In this document: piece by piece, positions 1 to 13,046 of the stretch | Numbering within the stretch: the first letter of the stretch is position 1 | How the letters are laid out: every line of letters begins with the position of its first letter | Position numbers and translations under genes: made by a program | From: Trochalopteron elliotii | Lineage: Eukaryota; Chordata; Aves; Passeriformes; Leiothrichidae | DNA: 64,000 bases | Assembly: GCA_024734555.1 (NCBI GenBank) | Contig: JANPWX010019792.1 | Location: 817,531 to 881,530 of the forward strand | Direction of reading: 5' to 3' | Notes under the pieces: generated by a model | Seen by the model: the letters and a program-made list of their open reading frames with translations, nothing else | Told to the model about the DNA's origin: nothing | Database searches by the model: none

Positions 1-3000
1 AATAAAGAAAGGGTTTGTGCCACAGCCTTGCTATACTGACCCCTGCAGCCCATCCTACTCAAGAAAAATGGAAATGCTTTTTCATCCCAGTTAAGAAATG
101 ACTAACAATTCTTCAGTCTCTGCATACAGAGAATGAGGTGCTTAGGGAAGTCAAATAAAACATGTTTTTATAATGGTTAGTAGCAAATACAGTTTTTAAT
201 CCCTTATCTTTTTTTAATCAGTCTCCTGTATTTGTTTTGCTGCTTCCTTGTTCTACACATCAGAATAAATAGAATTAGACTGGAAGTTTACTCCATGCAG
301 TGCCTTTCAGAACATGTGTTTTGAAAAAAAAGTTTTCACAAACAGGTTGTTAGTGAGAGGAAGTAAAATCCTTCCAGAGCTATTTCCAAACTGCCCTGTA
401 AGTTTTCTGCTTGTGCATTGTGCTTTTTGTAGCTGACTGGAAGACATTTCTACAGATATCACTGCAGGAATGTTAGCAGAGCCTCATTAAATAGATGAAT
501 TATGCATCAGTCCTAGCAAGCACAGAAGCTAACAATTACTGGAAGTTTCACCCAGAAGTTAATGGAGACACTAATACTATTTAGAGAAACAATCACCTCA
601 TTTATTTTTTCTTGTACTATGCAAAGAGAAATTAATTTGGATCATGTAACAAACCAACTGCAGACTTCCAATAACTCCCCACAGACTGAGGCTATTTCCC
701 AGCTCCTGAGGCAGCTTTTTGGATGACTGCACAGCATGCTCTGGACTGGCACTACACTCCTTAACCCTGGTGAGTTTACTGGACTGAGCAGTGAGCTCAC
801 ATGCTACCAGGGAAGAATGTAAACAGTTATCCAGCACATATAACTAAACACTATCCAGCACCTGATAAAATAAAGCAAAACTTTCTGCAAGCACCAGTTC
901 ATTCAGCTATTTTCTGAGCAGACAGCACAGCTTTGACAGCCTAGTCCAAAATCAGTACAAAGTCACAAGAACAACTTCCAAGATGGATAAAAATGAACAA
1001 ATAAGCTTGTACCCAAAGACATACATTTCACTAGAAGACCTCTGTGCAATGAAACTGTGAACAGAGTGATAAAATTTTTAAGTCAGCAGCAAACAAAACT
1101 CTTGACAAACAGTACTGAAGCATAAAGCACAGTCTCTGTCATTTATTCACCACATTTAAGGTTCATGTCTTTACTGAGATAGGCAAGAGACAGAGAGACT
1201 TATGATAGGTGCTTTCATGATAAAGTCATCACTTGCTTTGTAGTTTATCTCCTGTACGCACTCACTAAAATATTTACAGCAAATGAACTTCCCATAAATA
1301 TCCCTTAAAAAAATCACTATACAAATGCAAAATAGCTAGATCCTTTCCTGGGAACAAGTTCCAAATTCAAGCATTCCTCTAGAGATTTCATCTGCAGGAG
1401 CAGTAGTCCACATAGGCTTGTACAATGAAAAAAAAAAATTACCAAAATGGCACACAGGCATAATTATTTGATAGTGCAAGTACTCACATTCTCGAGTTAA
1501 CCAAAGCAAACCACTGCTTCTTAGTCACTTCATACTTGAATGAAGCTGAACATGTGGCCAGACTTGCCAAAATATTCAAGTAGCACAAATGCGGCTTAGT
1601 AGTCCCTAACAAGTCTTTCTAGTTCTTTTTTCCTGCTGCTGATTGATTCAGAGGGCGCAGAAAACACCACCCCTGAAGTTTGTCCTTCCACTCTTAGAGC
1701 TCCTCCATGCAATTAAGAAACTTGCTTCAGTGCCTCCAACGCCCAGATCAGACCCTGCTCATCCAAAGGCACTCTCTCCCAGGCAGCACAACAAATCACA
1801 GGTATTTGCTGCCCGATATTCTGCCTGTTATGAACTGCTGAGGGTTCGGACTGCACAGCTGCGTGTTGGAACACCAGCCTCAAGGGTTTGCAAAGCCAAC
1901 AAGTCCTGACAGTATCTGCAAAATGTTGTCCAAAATAGTTCTGAATTAAACGCTCGTAATTTATTACGGCGTCTTTCTACGAATCAGGGAACAAACAGCT
2001 TTATGCTGCAAGAAGCCTTGATTTGCATAACAATCCTGAAACTAAAACTTTTTCTTTCCTTAACACATCCCCCAGTGCAAGCATTTAGCTTCTCTTAGAC
2101 TTACACACCAGCCCACCAGGTTTTTCAGTAGACAATTCTACTGCAGGGAGGAAAAGAAATTAGCAAACCAATCAGTAACACTCCATGCACAAGTTTTTTT
2201 TCCTTGTAAGCAGAGGAAATTTTTCTGCATGACTTAAGTTAAAGGCATATTACAAATAAAAGTCAAGTTATATGGGGGGGTTTAGGCAGCAAACAGCTAC
2301 AGTTAAGTCACACAGCAGAGGTTTTGCAGTCCACCTTCTGAAAAGGATTACTGAAGGTTACCAAAGGATATGGTTTCTATCTTAAAGAATATACTTCTAA
2401 TTATATAAAAATGGAGTGGGGGAAGAGAATAGAAATATCTTATTTCAGTGGTCTCAAGATTTAACAACATTGGTAAATTTAACCTTAAATCATCAACAGA
2501 TAATAGTAATTCCAACAACTTCATTCAACTTTCACTAGCCTTTAAAAAAGACTTCTTGTTTTGCATACACTGCACATAATGGAACTCCATATTTCTAGTA
2601 TCCTGCACACAAAATATTTTAATCCCATGCTCTAATTAGAATAATTCTACAGTGAGCACAGTGAGCAACCTGCAAGCTCCTGTCATGCACTTGAAATTTT
2701 CCATGTAATCCTACTCCAGCAGCCTCAGCTTTACTGAGCTAAAACTATGTTTGTGCAGTAATCAGAAGAGAAAAATATTGACATAACCGCAGGAGGAACA
2801 CTGCTGCTGTGCTGTTATCAGTTGTTCTGCAATTTCTGCCCCCTCCTGACCTGCCAGCCCTCCTCGGCAACCTTTCAATATGCCAAGCAATCCATTTCAC
2901 AGAGTATCACACAACCAAAACAGACCATTTATGAACTTCTTAAATATAAATAAACAAACAGTAAATAAACAAAAAAGTGAACACCTCTTCAGGATATTGC

Positions 3001-3439
3001 TTGAGAAATGTTTTTATGCTTTGAGGAGAAGCAAGCAACAGATATTAGACTGACCAGTAATGGTGATCAGGAAGGGCTGGGCATTTGATGCATTAAGAGC
3101 TGGTTAATCTCACAAATTATTGCAGACTCAGTAAAACAGCCACATGATCCTGCAGCACAGCCCTAGGCCTCCCAGAGTCTGGAGTAAGCCCCTTGAGAGC
3201 AGAGCATGCTGAATGACTGAGTGTCAGCCCTTAAGTCTATCCCAAACTACTTTGCACACTATAAATATTTAAAAGATTATTGGGGTGGGCGATGAGGGGG
3301 GAACAGACAAGCTCTGATCTACCAGGAAACTGTTTTTCAGTATTTAAACTGCCATTGCTTCCTTTTCCTGCTTGCACAATGTAAGATTTTTTTTTTTTAA
3401 TTAATAATCCAAAGGGGGAAAGCATTCCCGTTTAGTTAC
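1..3439. other. Non-coding, unique-looking sequence
   Basis: No gene or recognisable transposon is seen. Frames are broken by frequent stops and the longest open stretch is 88 codons (1643-1909, plus), with no recognisable motif. The stretch holds short A or T runs (A11 at 1428-1438, T12 at 3387-3398) and a small CpG cluster at 1950-1982. It would be intron or downstream sequence if the minus-strand exon at 3440-3556 is real. Confidence 0.6.
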
Positions 3440-3556
3440 CTGCAGCACTGCCGTTAGTATTTGCTGGGTAGGCCATGTTTGCTCAGAGACACATCCACAG
3501 CTAGGCTGCTGGGTGTCATGCAAATGCCATGCATCAAGTCCAACCAGACATGCAAC
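3440..3556 (-). CDS. Candidate internal or start-codon exon of an unidentified gene
   Basis: On the minus strand this 117-base segment is bounded by good splice signals. Upstream is a T-rich tract ending in TTTGTTCCAG with a branch-like TTAAC about 30 bases before the junction. Downstream is CTGCAG followed by GTAACT. One frame is open for all 39 codons. A second reading has an ATG at 3476-3474 in strong context (AAACATGG, A at -3 and G at +4), giving MAYPANTNGSAA before the donor splits the next codon, as a 5'-UTR plus start exon would. The two readings are in different frames and the sequence alone does not decide between them. I do not recognise the peptide and cannot name the gene. No partner exon was found in the window. 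A chance pair of splice-like sites is the main alternative. Confidence 0.35.
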
Positions 3557-5234
3557 CTGGAACAAACAAGTAAAAAAAGCAGTTAAAAACACGTAGTTTT
3601 GAGAAGTTAGGTACATTAAGCAGTAGGGAATTTGTGAGTGTCTGAAGTCTCGTCTACAACATGAACTTCAGCACAGCAGTAGTATGCTCCTCTTAAATCA
3701 GCATCCTAGCATGATGAGCATCCATCATGCTCATCTTAAATGTGGCACCCCAAAGGTGCCCAAGTGACTGAAGCTGAGCTGTGGTTCTCTGACAACCTCT
3801 GGATCTGTTGTCAGTGAGGATGTACCTAGCCAAATCTGCAGTTGGCCTTGGTTTTTCTAGCCTGCCCTCAACGTTTTTGCAGCTGGTCTCTAAACTCCCC
3901 TGTACCACCACAGATTCCTCACATTTGCTGGCATGTGTATAAAGTTTTAGATTACCAGCATCTTTTGAAGGCAGAGTTAGAGGATTTTTTGAGGTGAAGA
4001 GCACCTACAGAAGCACTGTACCAGTGAATGGGGGACTAATGGCAATTTCTGAGCTCAGGATTCCCCCCCTGGGGAGGTGAGGGCAGAACCCTGGGATGCA
4101 GCCAAGAGCAGGCACCTCTGCCTGACAAACCTGGACACCAACAGCTGCTGTGTGGAAGCCAGCAGGGTGGGGAGACCAAAGGTAGCACAGATGCAGTCAG
4201 GAAGGGTGCTCATTCCTTTCCACTGCAAGTTCCAGCAGCAGCAATGGTCTCTCTCTGAGGATTATTTTTTTCTTCCAACCCACACATGGCAAACTGAACC
4301 AATAAGCAGTGCTTGCCTGAAGCTCAGGCTGCAGGAACATGAAAAAGAGCACTGTCCCCCTGGGTGGGTGGCTGCTGAGGTGAAGCCAAGTGAGAGGCAG
4401 AGGCCAAACCAGCAGCAGTTCTGTGGCCAGCTGGCTGGCTCTGCAAAGCCAGAATTGTCGGCTCTGCAGTAGGGCTCCTGCTCCTCCTTCCCTGCCCACC
4501 TTCAGTGCAGGGGTCGGCCTGATCACAACTCTCATCTTCAGAGCAGGAGACCTGATTTACCTGGGGCTGCAGAGATGCCTCTTCCTGAGCCTGCTTTGAG
4601 ATTTCTAGAGTCCAAACAGCATTTCATTTTGTTGACTCAGATAGGTGGAGCTTAGGTGTATGAAGAACACCCTGCTCTGCCGACCCCCATGTGACTTGGG
4701 CTGACAACTCCTCAACAAACTAGTCACATTTTTCCAATTATATTTGATTTAGCTCTGACAGTAAGTGCAGGGAAGTATTTAAAAGCTAAGCAGATTAGCA
4801 AAGTAAAAGAAAATCAAGAAATTAATGAGTGCAGGCACCATGTGAATTTGAGTCAGAGATACGCTGACTGATAGAGAAGCTGGCTGTCTTAAAAAGCTGA
4901 CAGAGGTCCATCACACAAGCTAATACAGCTTTGCTTTCTCCTTCAAGAACACAAATGCCTTTATTTTTCAGTACAATCCTGATATCAATTTTCCAAGAAT
5001 GCAGAAAGAGCTTAATTGCAATTCCTTCTCCCCTAGCTCTGCCATATACACTGATGTTTACTATCTCTTGTTAGTGGAGGGCAGAGTATAAAGCTGCTGT
5101 AAAGATTGTATAAGTGAAAGGCTACAAACAACAATATAAGGCAGAAATCTAATACAGGCCATGATGCATAGAGGCCCATCACAAGATTCCAGGCTTAACG
5201 ATAATTATCAAATTTCTGAAACAATGAAGCATGA

Positions 5235-5273
5235 CAAAAAAGAAAAAAAAAAAAGAAAAACAAAACAAAAAAA
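5235..5273 (+). repeat. A-rich low-complexity tract
   Basis: Thirty-nine bases, nearly all A, interrupted by single G and C bases. It could be the worn tail of a retroposed copy, but nothing recognisable lies just upstream, so it is listed as simple sequence. Confidence 0.8.
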
Positions 5274-5572
5274 GGTGTTGCTGGCAGAGTTTGCAGCCAG
5301 GACAGAGTTTTAAATCTGTGAGCTTTTAAGAAAATGTTAACTACTGCCTTTCAAACAGAGAGGTTTTAAAGCATCACTCTCATCTCTGTTTGCTGTAAGG
5401 ATATAAAGTTATGCTTTAAACTGAAGACAGGCAATTTTTACTGAATCACAGTGAATGCTTACTGAAAAATTATCATTAGCCTCCATGTGAAGTTCAGGAC
5501 ATGTCCTGAAGCTCAGGGCAGCCACTGTCTCAGAGCAGGCTACACTTAGCAGGGCATCAATCTCTATCAGTG

Positions 5573-5630
5573 TATTATATATACAATATATATAGATATA
5601 TAGACATATATATACACAGTATATATATGT
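5573..5630. repeat. Imperfect (TA)n microsatellite
   Basis: A run of TA dinucleotides with scattered G and C interruptions, about 58 bases long. Confidence 0.85.
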
Positions 5631-6251
5631 AAAATTACCAAGGGTAAATTTACCCACTGAATTTCTTTACCCATTTCCAATTTGTTCAGCACAGCTCTGT
5701 GTTTTCTCAGTAGCACTGTAGAAACAGGTATGCTTCCCTGCTTTCATTTTATACACTGTAAAAGGGGAGACCTGAGAGCATGCACCCAGGAATGGGTATT
5801 GAGAGATGGGTGGGAGGGGATCCTGGGGGATGACACATCTCTTTTAGGTGCAGTGCAGTCCCAAATATGAGTGGGTCAACCACAAAAATGAGGCCCGACT
5901 GTGGTGTGCCTCATCATGGGTTTAAAAGTAAAATCTGTTAAAAACACTAGTCACCATTCACAGGCACAAACAAGAAGAGCTTCTCAAAAGCAAGAAACAA
6001 ATGTAATTGAGGTCAGAATTGACATAAACTTAATAAAACAATGTTGAAAATCTAAACAAGGCCTAAGATCTACATTTGCTGTGGCTTGAAGAGATGCAAC
6101 TGACCTGGTACAAACTGCCTTGTGGGTATGCTTCCATTAGTTTCAATGCTATGCAGGCTCAAGTATCTCAAGCAAACTCACTTGCTGCTTCTGAGCTTAA
6201 GTGAGGGTCAATAAAATAATTCAGGAAGCAAATTCAGTCCAACAGATAGCA

Positions 6252-6272
6252 GGAAAGAAAAGAAAAGAAAAA
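6252..6272 (+). repeat. (AAAAG)n short microsatellite
   Basis: Four successive A-rich units separated by single G bases. Confidence 0.75.
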
Positions 6273-9200
6273 CACAGGATCTAATAATTTGTTAGCCAAG
6301 TGAAAGAATTGATTTCTGTATTGTTTTTGGTTTTCTGTTTGTTTTGGAATAAATGCAGCAGGAATTGAAAATCTACCTATTGAACAGCTCTTCAAGTACA
6401 GAAAAAATATGATATAGCTCAGTAAACTCATGGAAGAAGAGAATTTTCTTAAAATTGTGCTTTGAGCCATACATTGGGAACAGAATTCCTGAAATTCCAC
6501 CAAGACATACATGGATCATTTTTAGAACGGTGCCACATTTGATTCCCCAGCTGCACACACCCCAGAAGCTGCATTTGGACACAAGTCTCTCATGTGGGTG
6601 AGGCACAGAAAAATACCAGAGACGAACTAAAAAACAGAGAGGAGGAAAACTCAGCCTCCTCTACAGCAAAGCATATTCTCCAGTAGAGACATCTTACACA
6701 AGAAAATTAGTAGAGGAGCTTGTATATTCCATTCCCAACTCTTCAACTCCTTGCCTATGTGTTTTTACATGCTCAACCCATGCTTGCCTGTGAATACTAT
6801 GATTTACAGATCCTAGGGCAAATGCAAAACAAGCAGAGACTAGCTGTATGAAGAGGTATTGCTCAATGAAGCAGTTGTTTAAAGTGTTTTGCATTAGATA
6901 TTCAAGCTCTCTTCTGCCCTGAGGTTCAATCGCAGAAACCTTAAACACACATGATCCTCAGTTTCTATAGATGTTCATGACACCCCAGCTTTTACAGGTT
7001 TTTCCAGAATGGTGATCTTTTAGGCAGAACATAAAGCCTGTGTCCTAATCCAGTCCTAGTCACAAGGGGAAAGGAACCTTGCTCCCCTTTTGTGTTGCAT
7101 CTTGCCGGGTCACTGACACCTCTTCTGGTGTTTCAGCACCAGAAGTTACCTGAGTATGTATAGATCAGTTCATCCACACAGCAGATCTACAGAAATGCAG
7201 AAGCCTCAAAAAGGCACAGACTTTGCAGAAAATTCAGACTCCACACTTCAGTCTGATGTTTGCAGGAGACACTTAAGATAGAAAACAATTGAGGTTTGGT
7301 CTAAGAACAGTTGTAGAACAGCATGTTGGCCACACAGTAATTAGAAGAGAAATATAACTCAGCTCTTAACCCAGAAAAGCAATCCTGAAACTCCTCCTGT
7401 CCAGGGCTGAGGTCACATGTGGAAATGGTGATGGGCACACACTGGTTTGTGGGATTCAAGAAAACAGATTTTGGCTTCCCAGGCAAGGAGGCTTTAGGCT
7501 AAATAGATGAGTATGTAACTTCTTTTTTCTCATGGCACACACAGACTCTTAAGAGCAAACAGTCACAACAACCACTCCAAACAAGCTCCAGATCAGCACC
7601 ATATTTTGAACCACTCACAGGGTGACTATGGCTCAGACAATACAATTCTTTTTTTAAGATCTGGATTAAAAGTGGGAGCACTGTAGGTGAGAACTGTGAA
7701 GGATTCAAAGGTACTGGCTCCCAATTGTTCAGAGGGATGCAGTCAGGGAACGGTTCCAGGAGAAAAACCAGCTCTGCAATCTCATCCAGCAAGTGCAAAG
7801 TGGTGATTAAAATAGGTCTAGGGTAGAAGGGTTTGACAGAGCAAGTCGACCCACGAGATGCAATACTCAAGAAGAACTGGTACTGCTCCATTCCTGCTAT
7901 ACATCAGTGCAGCAAGACTTCTGCCTGAGACTTGTGGGTCGTCCTGGCAGTAGAACTTGCCCAGTTTCATTCTGCAAGACACTGATAACAACTGCAAACA
8001 AGAGACAAGATACATGCAAAACCCATCTAAAAACATGGATGGTAATTTCTCTAGCTGCAAGAAGAAATTAGCACTGGGAATCCCTCCTGCTCAGCTAGAG
8101 TGGCAAGCACTTTTCAGACTTGTGCTTCCCTACAGGAAACAGGAATGTCTGCAACCTATATGTACCAAGTATGCCAGGTACAATTTAAATGAAGCAAGGT
8201 CTGAAGCCAAGAAAAGCAAAAGAGAAAGTATGTGGGGAGTTGCTCTGTGGTTGGTATCTATCCTGGGATAATGACTGTATCTCACTGATACTTTCTTTTC
8301 AATCTCACCCCTACTTTGGTTGTGTTCTTTTTACCTTTATGTTTATCAAAATAAGTGGCCAAGAAACTGAAAAGCAACATTTATAAGGGAGAAATACCTT
8401 ATATATATATGTTTTATTTTAGAATTAAAGGCAAAAAACAAGTAAGAATGCAGGCATATAAGGATTTTTTTTCAGGTCAGACAGGGAGTAATCAACTTTG
8501 AGATAAGGGTAAACTGTGAGTGATTTTAAATTTCACTTAATTATTTAATCATGTAACAATTCACCCATTCATATACTTTCTAGAGCAAATGTCTTTCTAA
8601 TGTTGCATCCAAATCACAAGCAAAATTAGGCAAGTTGCTGTTCAAGTCTCACTAACTGAACAAAATAAATCAGTAGCTGGGCCACCCTAAAATGCAGAAC
8701 AAAAAATCCCTGGGACCAGTGTTTCCTGCAGCATCTCTCAGCCAATAGTCAACTGTGGTTCAGTCTCTCCATCACAAGACACAGACTATATTCTTAGTAT
8801 ATGCAGTATGACAGGTAGTTTATTTTGGACACTCTTTAAGCAATCAAAAGAAGTCACCTCTCACTATGGGTTTTTTCCTGCAGAATCTGCAGTATGATGA
8901 GAGCAAAAGAAGCCTTGTAAATCCTTTCAACAAGCAAGTTAATTAACAAGATGTGGCTACGGTCAGCATGAATTTACCTTCCTGCCTTCCTCACTCCCTC
9001 CACTTATGGCACTGGTCTGTAAAAAGGTCTTTCTTTACAGCAGAGCTCCAGGCAAAAGCTGAGCTAAGCTCTGTTAAGAAGAGAGTGATGGCTCAGAAAC
9101 TCTGGGACCTGAGTCAGCAAGCTGAAGAAAAGAACAGTCAAGAGTGTTCCTACCCAGGGCAAATGCTTCCCTTCTGACAAAAACAACAAAAAATCAGACC

Positions 9201-12131
9201 CAACTCTAAGCTTTGTTGCTTTTGAGCCCCAAAGTCTGAGCTAATGCAATGCCAGGCTCCAAGTGTCAGGCTGTGTTGAAAATAAACATTAGTCAGTTTC
9301 ATGGGGATTCCCTCAATTCTCTTTTCCCCCAGCCCCTCTCTTAAGCAGACTTGCATTAATCTCTTCTGCCCACCTTGTTATTGCTGCAAGCAGAGAATAA
9401 ATGTACAACCTCCAGTAATGTAGGGGTCTGGGGAGTTTTCTTCTACATAGTTTAAAATGGTGTTCTCATCTCCTGAGCTGAGCTTCTACAAAGCTTCTGC
9501 TTCACTCTCCCAAACCCTCTACCTACTGCACAGGAACAGGGCTTTACTGGGCAGCTTCCAGTACAGAAAACGCCTCAGAAAATGGATATATGTGAAAATA
9601 TTTCAAAGGTACTGGCTCCTTCTGGCTATTTGAAATACCCCACAATTTTTCTGAATTTCTACAAGTATTGCTTCGCTACATTTGCTAGCAACAGCAGAAA
9701 TGGTCTACCATCATCTGCTGAATTTTAGTTTCCCTTCCACAAGGAGTTGTCCCAGTTGTGTCTGGAGGACTCAGAAGAGAAATCAGCCATTCTACACTCA
9801 TTGACTTGCTGGGAAAGGAAAAAGAAAGAGCAAAAGGATTTCAAAATAGTACCCAGCAGAAACTAACATAACAAGCATTCTACAAGGCAGACAAATGATC
9901 CATCCAGACTATCTTGTTTTCAATAGTAGCAACAGCAGATATTATTTAAGGAGAGTACAAGTGCCTGATGATGAGCCCATGCTTCTGTATCCTCCCAGCA
10001 TCAACTGTTATTGGGTTGGGAATATTTAAAGGTATGTCCTTACTATGTAATTTTAATATTCACATAAATTGCCTGTGAATTTGACTAGCCTCTTTCTGAG
10101 CCTGCTGATGCCACCTGCCTGCTTCTGCTGCCTTGTGGGGCAGGCTGTCAATACCCACCACATACTTTTTTCTTACATTAAACTGATGTTTCACAAATTT
10201 TACTGCCACCAAATTCTTGCATTGCAGGACTTGGTCAAAATCAGTGCAGATTCAGCTTTTTCAGATTCAGATTCAAACTATAACCTTTGTGATTTTATGA
10301 ACTATAATCTTCTCCTCCAGCTCATAGGCAATACAATCCCCAGCTCATTTTACTTTGCCCTATTTGTACCCTTCCATGTGGAAGATCCTGGTCATGAACA
10401 GCATCTTACTAAAAAGTTGTTTGCAAGAACAATCCTACAAAATGGGGCAAGGCACATTCAATTCTTTTAGTGTGACCAAGCTTGGCTCTAACAACTAGCT
10501 AATTTGTGGGAAGGCAGACCTCAGTTCCAGTAATTCTTGTCAAGCAGTTAAGACAAAACAGAATTTACCTGCAAGCACAAGCAACTTTCTCTAGCATAGG
10601 CCAGAGGTTGGACACAGCCCTCCAAAGTATCCCAAAAGACATCAGGTCAGCCTAGTGGACTTTTGGTAACCATACCTGTTCTCAGAGATCTAGCAGACTC
10701 AGTGTCAGCCAGAAGTCACAGCCCTTGCTGTGTTCTTACTATCAGGAACATTCATTAGTAAAAGGAAATCTTTGTATGAGTTCTGTAAATCACAGCTGCC
10801 GTGCTTTTGTCACTTGTAACAAGGAGGACATCCCATCCATACAGAACTGGGCTACAGTCTGGTGACTTTGGTGGCCCTTGTTTAATGTGCAAGAGCATGA
10901 TCTTCACTCATGTGATGTGAGCCTGAACACAGACAGGTATGTTTGCATGACACCCACCAGGCAGTGCTGCAAGGCCCCCCACACCCTGCAAGCATTCTCA
11001 GACCACCCATCTCTTTTGGAAATCACACCTGACAACATCATTGTCATCACATTATATTACAGAAGGAAAAAAACACCTTCAGAAGGCTGCAAGGTGCTGC
11101 AAGTCAGAAACCCATTTCTGTTTATGTTAGAAAAAATCAACTAGAAAAAGAAAGGCAAGCCACGATAGAAAAAACCAACTTTTTTTATACCTGAAATTCC
11201 TAATGGGTGATGTAGAAGACACTCCCTTTTATTTATGCCAGTGAATAATGAGTCACATAAAAATACATGAATTCAAGCCAGTATGATATTGCTATGGGTC
11301 GTAATGCTTGCTGTGACAGGGAGCCCAAAGGATGCAACTGGGCTACCCACATTTTTCTTGTGGAAAAGCAGGAGGGATGAGATTTCCATGGCTTGAAATT
11401 GTTCAGTCTCCAGGAGGGAAAACGTGTGCTAAGCAGCATTTTCATCTGCTCTGGCCAAGACTGAAATCCAGCAGGAATAACAAATGAAAAGTCTTCCAAA
11501 AAGTTGGGAGAGGAATGAATGCATCTTGGGGATGACTCATGCATCCCAGCTGCAGCCTACCTGTGGCTTCCCAGAGCTGACAACCCTGGAACTGCTCTGC
11601 CTGGGATGAGAAGCCAGTTCTGCCTTCCTCTCCACAGCATGTGTATGAACTGCCCATCACATCTGTTCACTCAGTGGGGCAGGACAAAACACAGCATCCT
11701 TTCCACTCTATCTTTAAACGTTAAAAGTTGAACAACAGTTGGAAAAACACATATGCAGATTCCAATAATTTAAAATTAATTCACTTATTCAAAGAGAATT
11801 TGCAGGTAGATAAACTTGAAGGCTGAGACGAACAAACCAATCAAGGATATTTACAAACAGTTTATGAAATGGACTGTGATCTTGTTTAGACTTTGCATCT
11901 AAGACAAACTGCAAGGATTTTAAGGCACAAACTCTGATAAATAGACAAGTCTAACTCTTCTATGAAGTACCCAAGTATTAAGTCTTCAGTGACATTGCAT
12001 AAATAATGGCACAAGCATGAAACATATTTAGAGGCAGACAGTCAAATCTCAGTCTGTCTCTTGCTCTGATTTTAGGTCTGAGATGCTATACATAACCAGA
12101 CCAACCATGAATCTGATATGACAAAAGGGCA

Positions 12132-13046
12132 ATGATGTTGGACAGTTGGCATTCAAAGACAAATAAATACTTTTGTCTAACAGCATTTGCTCTTGTAACT
12201 GTGACCTCAGCTGAAGGTGTATCTTTACCTGAGAAAGCTCTAGCAGATCCACTTTGTCCCCATCTATCCCTAAATGCTGCTTCCCTCCCCACAACAATCC
12301 CCAAATCCTGGTATCTCTTTTCCTGTTTCTTACTACTAACATGGGTGCTGTGGGCTGTGGTATCAACCTTACAAGAACAGAGAAATTATAGGCTTTTTCC
12401 ACAATGGAAGTGGAAAATTGTAGGGGCAAGGGGAAAATATCACAGAAAATTTCATGTGCCACAGTTTACAAGAGAGGACCTAAAGCCTCACTCTCCATTA
12501 GACTCTGTCTATAGCCCACACTGTCAACACCTATCCCTAAATGCTAGACTGTACCTACCAGCCTCAATACTGACATTTTCTCTTCAAGTTGCTTTAAGTG
12601 GCCCTTCAGCAATACAAGGGGACCATACTTGCCACAGCTTTTCTATTGAGACCACAACCCCACAGCTTCAGCATGGCCAGGGAACACACTCCAGACACCC
12701 TCCAGGCTGCTGTCCCTTCCCACTCCATCACACAGCATCCCTCAGAAACAGCCAGCATGTGTACACAATTATTTTTACCTCCTCCCTAAGCCACAAAACA
12801 CCTTTTGTGAGGCTTTCAACACTTATTCCGGGGGTGAGGAGGTTTCTCTGGTCTGGCCTCCAAAGCCACCAGATGCCCACAGCACAGGCCTATGCAGACT
12901 GCAAGCCTGCACACTCTGGCAGGAGGGAGGCAGGATCCCACAGCAGCAAAAACCTGCCAGTCACCCCACCACATGCCATATGGCCTCTTGTTGGTGAGCA
13001 TGCAGAATCACCCAGCCATGCCAACACTGATTTGGAGCTGGCATGA
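12132..13046 (+). CDS. Unrecognised 304-codon open reading frame
   Basis: This is by far the longest ATG-to-stop frame in the window; the next longest is 147 codons and overlaps it. Two ATGs open it in moderate context. Residues 13-27 form a hydrophobic stretch ending in TSA before EG, which resembles a secretory signal peptide. Residues 60-80 form a second hydrophobic stretch long enough to span a membrane. The rest is rich in Ser, His, Pro and Thr, as expected of translated pyrimidine-rich DNA. An HLSLNA peptide occurs twice (residues 44-49 and 133-138) because a 15-base sequence is repeated. I recognise no domain. There is no clear TATA box, splice pair or poly(A) signal tied to it. A chance open frame in stop-poor C-rich sequence is the simplest explanation; a lineage-specific gene is the less likely alternative. 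Confidence 0.2.
   Translation: MMLDSWHSKTNKYFCLTAFALVTVTSAEGVSLPEKALADPLCPHLSLNAASLPTTIPKSWYLFSCFLLLTWVLWAVVSTLQEQRNYRLFPQWKWKIVGARGKYHRKFHVPQFTREDLKPHSPLDSVYSPHCQHLSLNARLYLPASILTFSLQVALSGPSAIQGDHTCHSFSIETTTPQLQHGQGTHSRHPPGCCPFPLHHTASLRNSQHVYTIIFTSSLSHKTPFVRLSTLIPGVRRFLWSGLQSHQMPTAQAYADCKPAHSGRREAGSHSSKNLPVTPPHAIWPLVGEHAESPSHANTDLELA
12264..12545 (+). repeat. Two copies of a 15-base direct repeat
   Basis: CTATCCCTAAATGCT occurs exactly at 12264-12278 and 12531-12545, 267 bases apart and in the same reading frame of the long open frame. Similarity extends weakly upstream (TGTC and CA before each copy). Confidence 0.8.

Larger units (their letters stand above)
3557..12131. other. Non-coding sequence with simple repeats only
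   Basis: No gene or mobile element is recognised. Open frames of 103-133 codons (for example 4077-4472 plus, 7499-7891 minus, 10069-10470 plus) overlap others on the opposite strand or lack any family motif, so they look like chance. The 4.0-4.6 kb part is somewhat richer in G+C than its surroundings. Simple sequence includes an A-rich tract near 5.25 kb, a TA-rich tract near 5.6 kb and an AAAAG run near 6.26 kb. Confidence 0.6.

Noticed and set aside
4077..4535. Overlapping 131- and 112-codon frames on opposite strands
   Set aside because: Both strands are open over the same slightly G+C-richer DNA, which indicates composition rather than coding.
10069..10470. 133-codon plus-strand frame with hydrophobic start
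   Set aside because: No family motif, no splice or promoter context, and of a length expected by chance in 64 kb.
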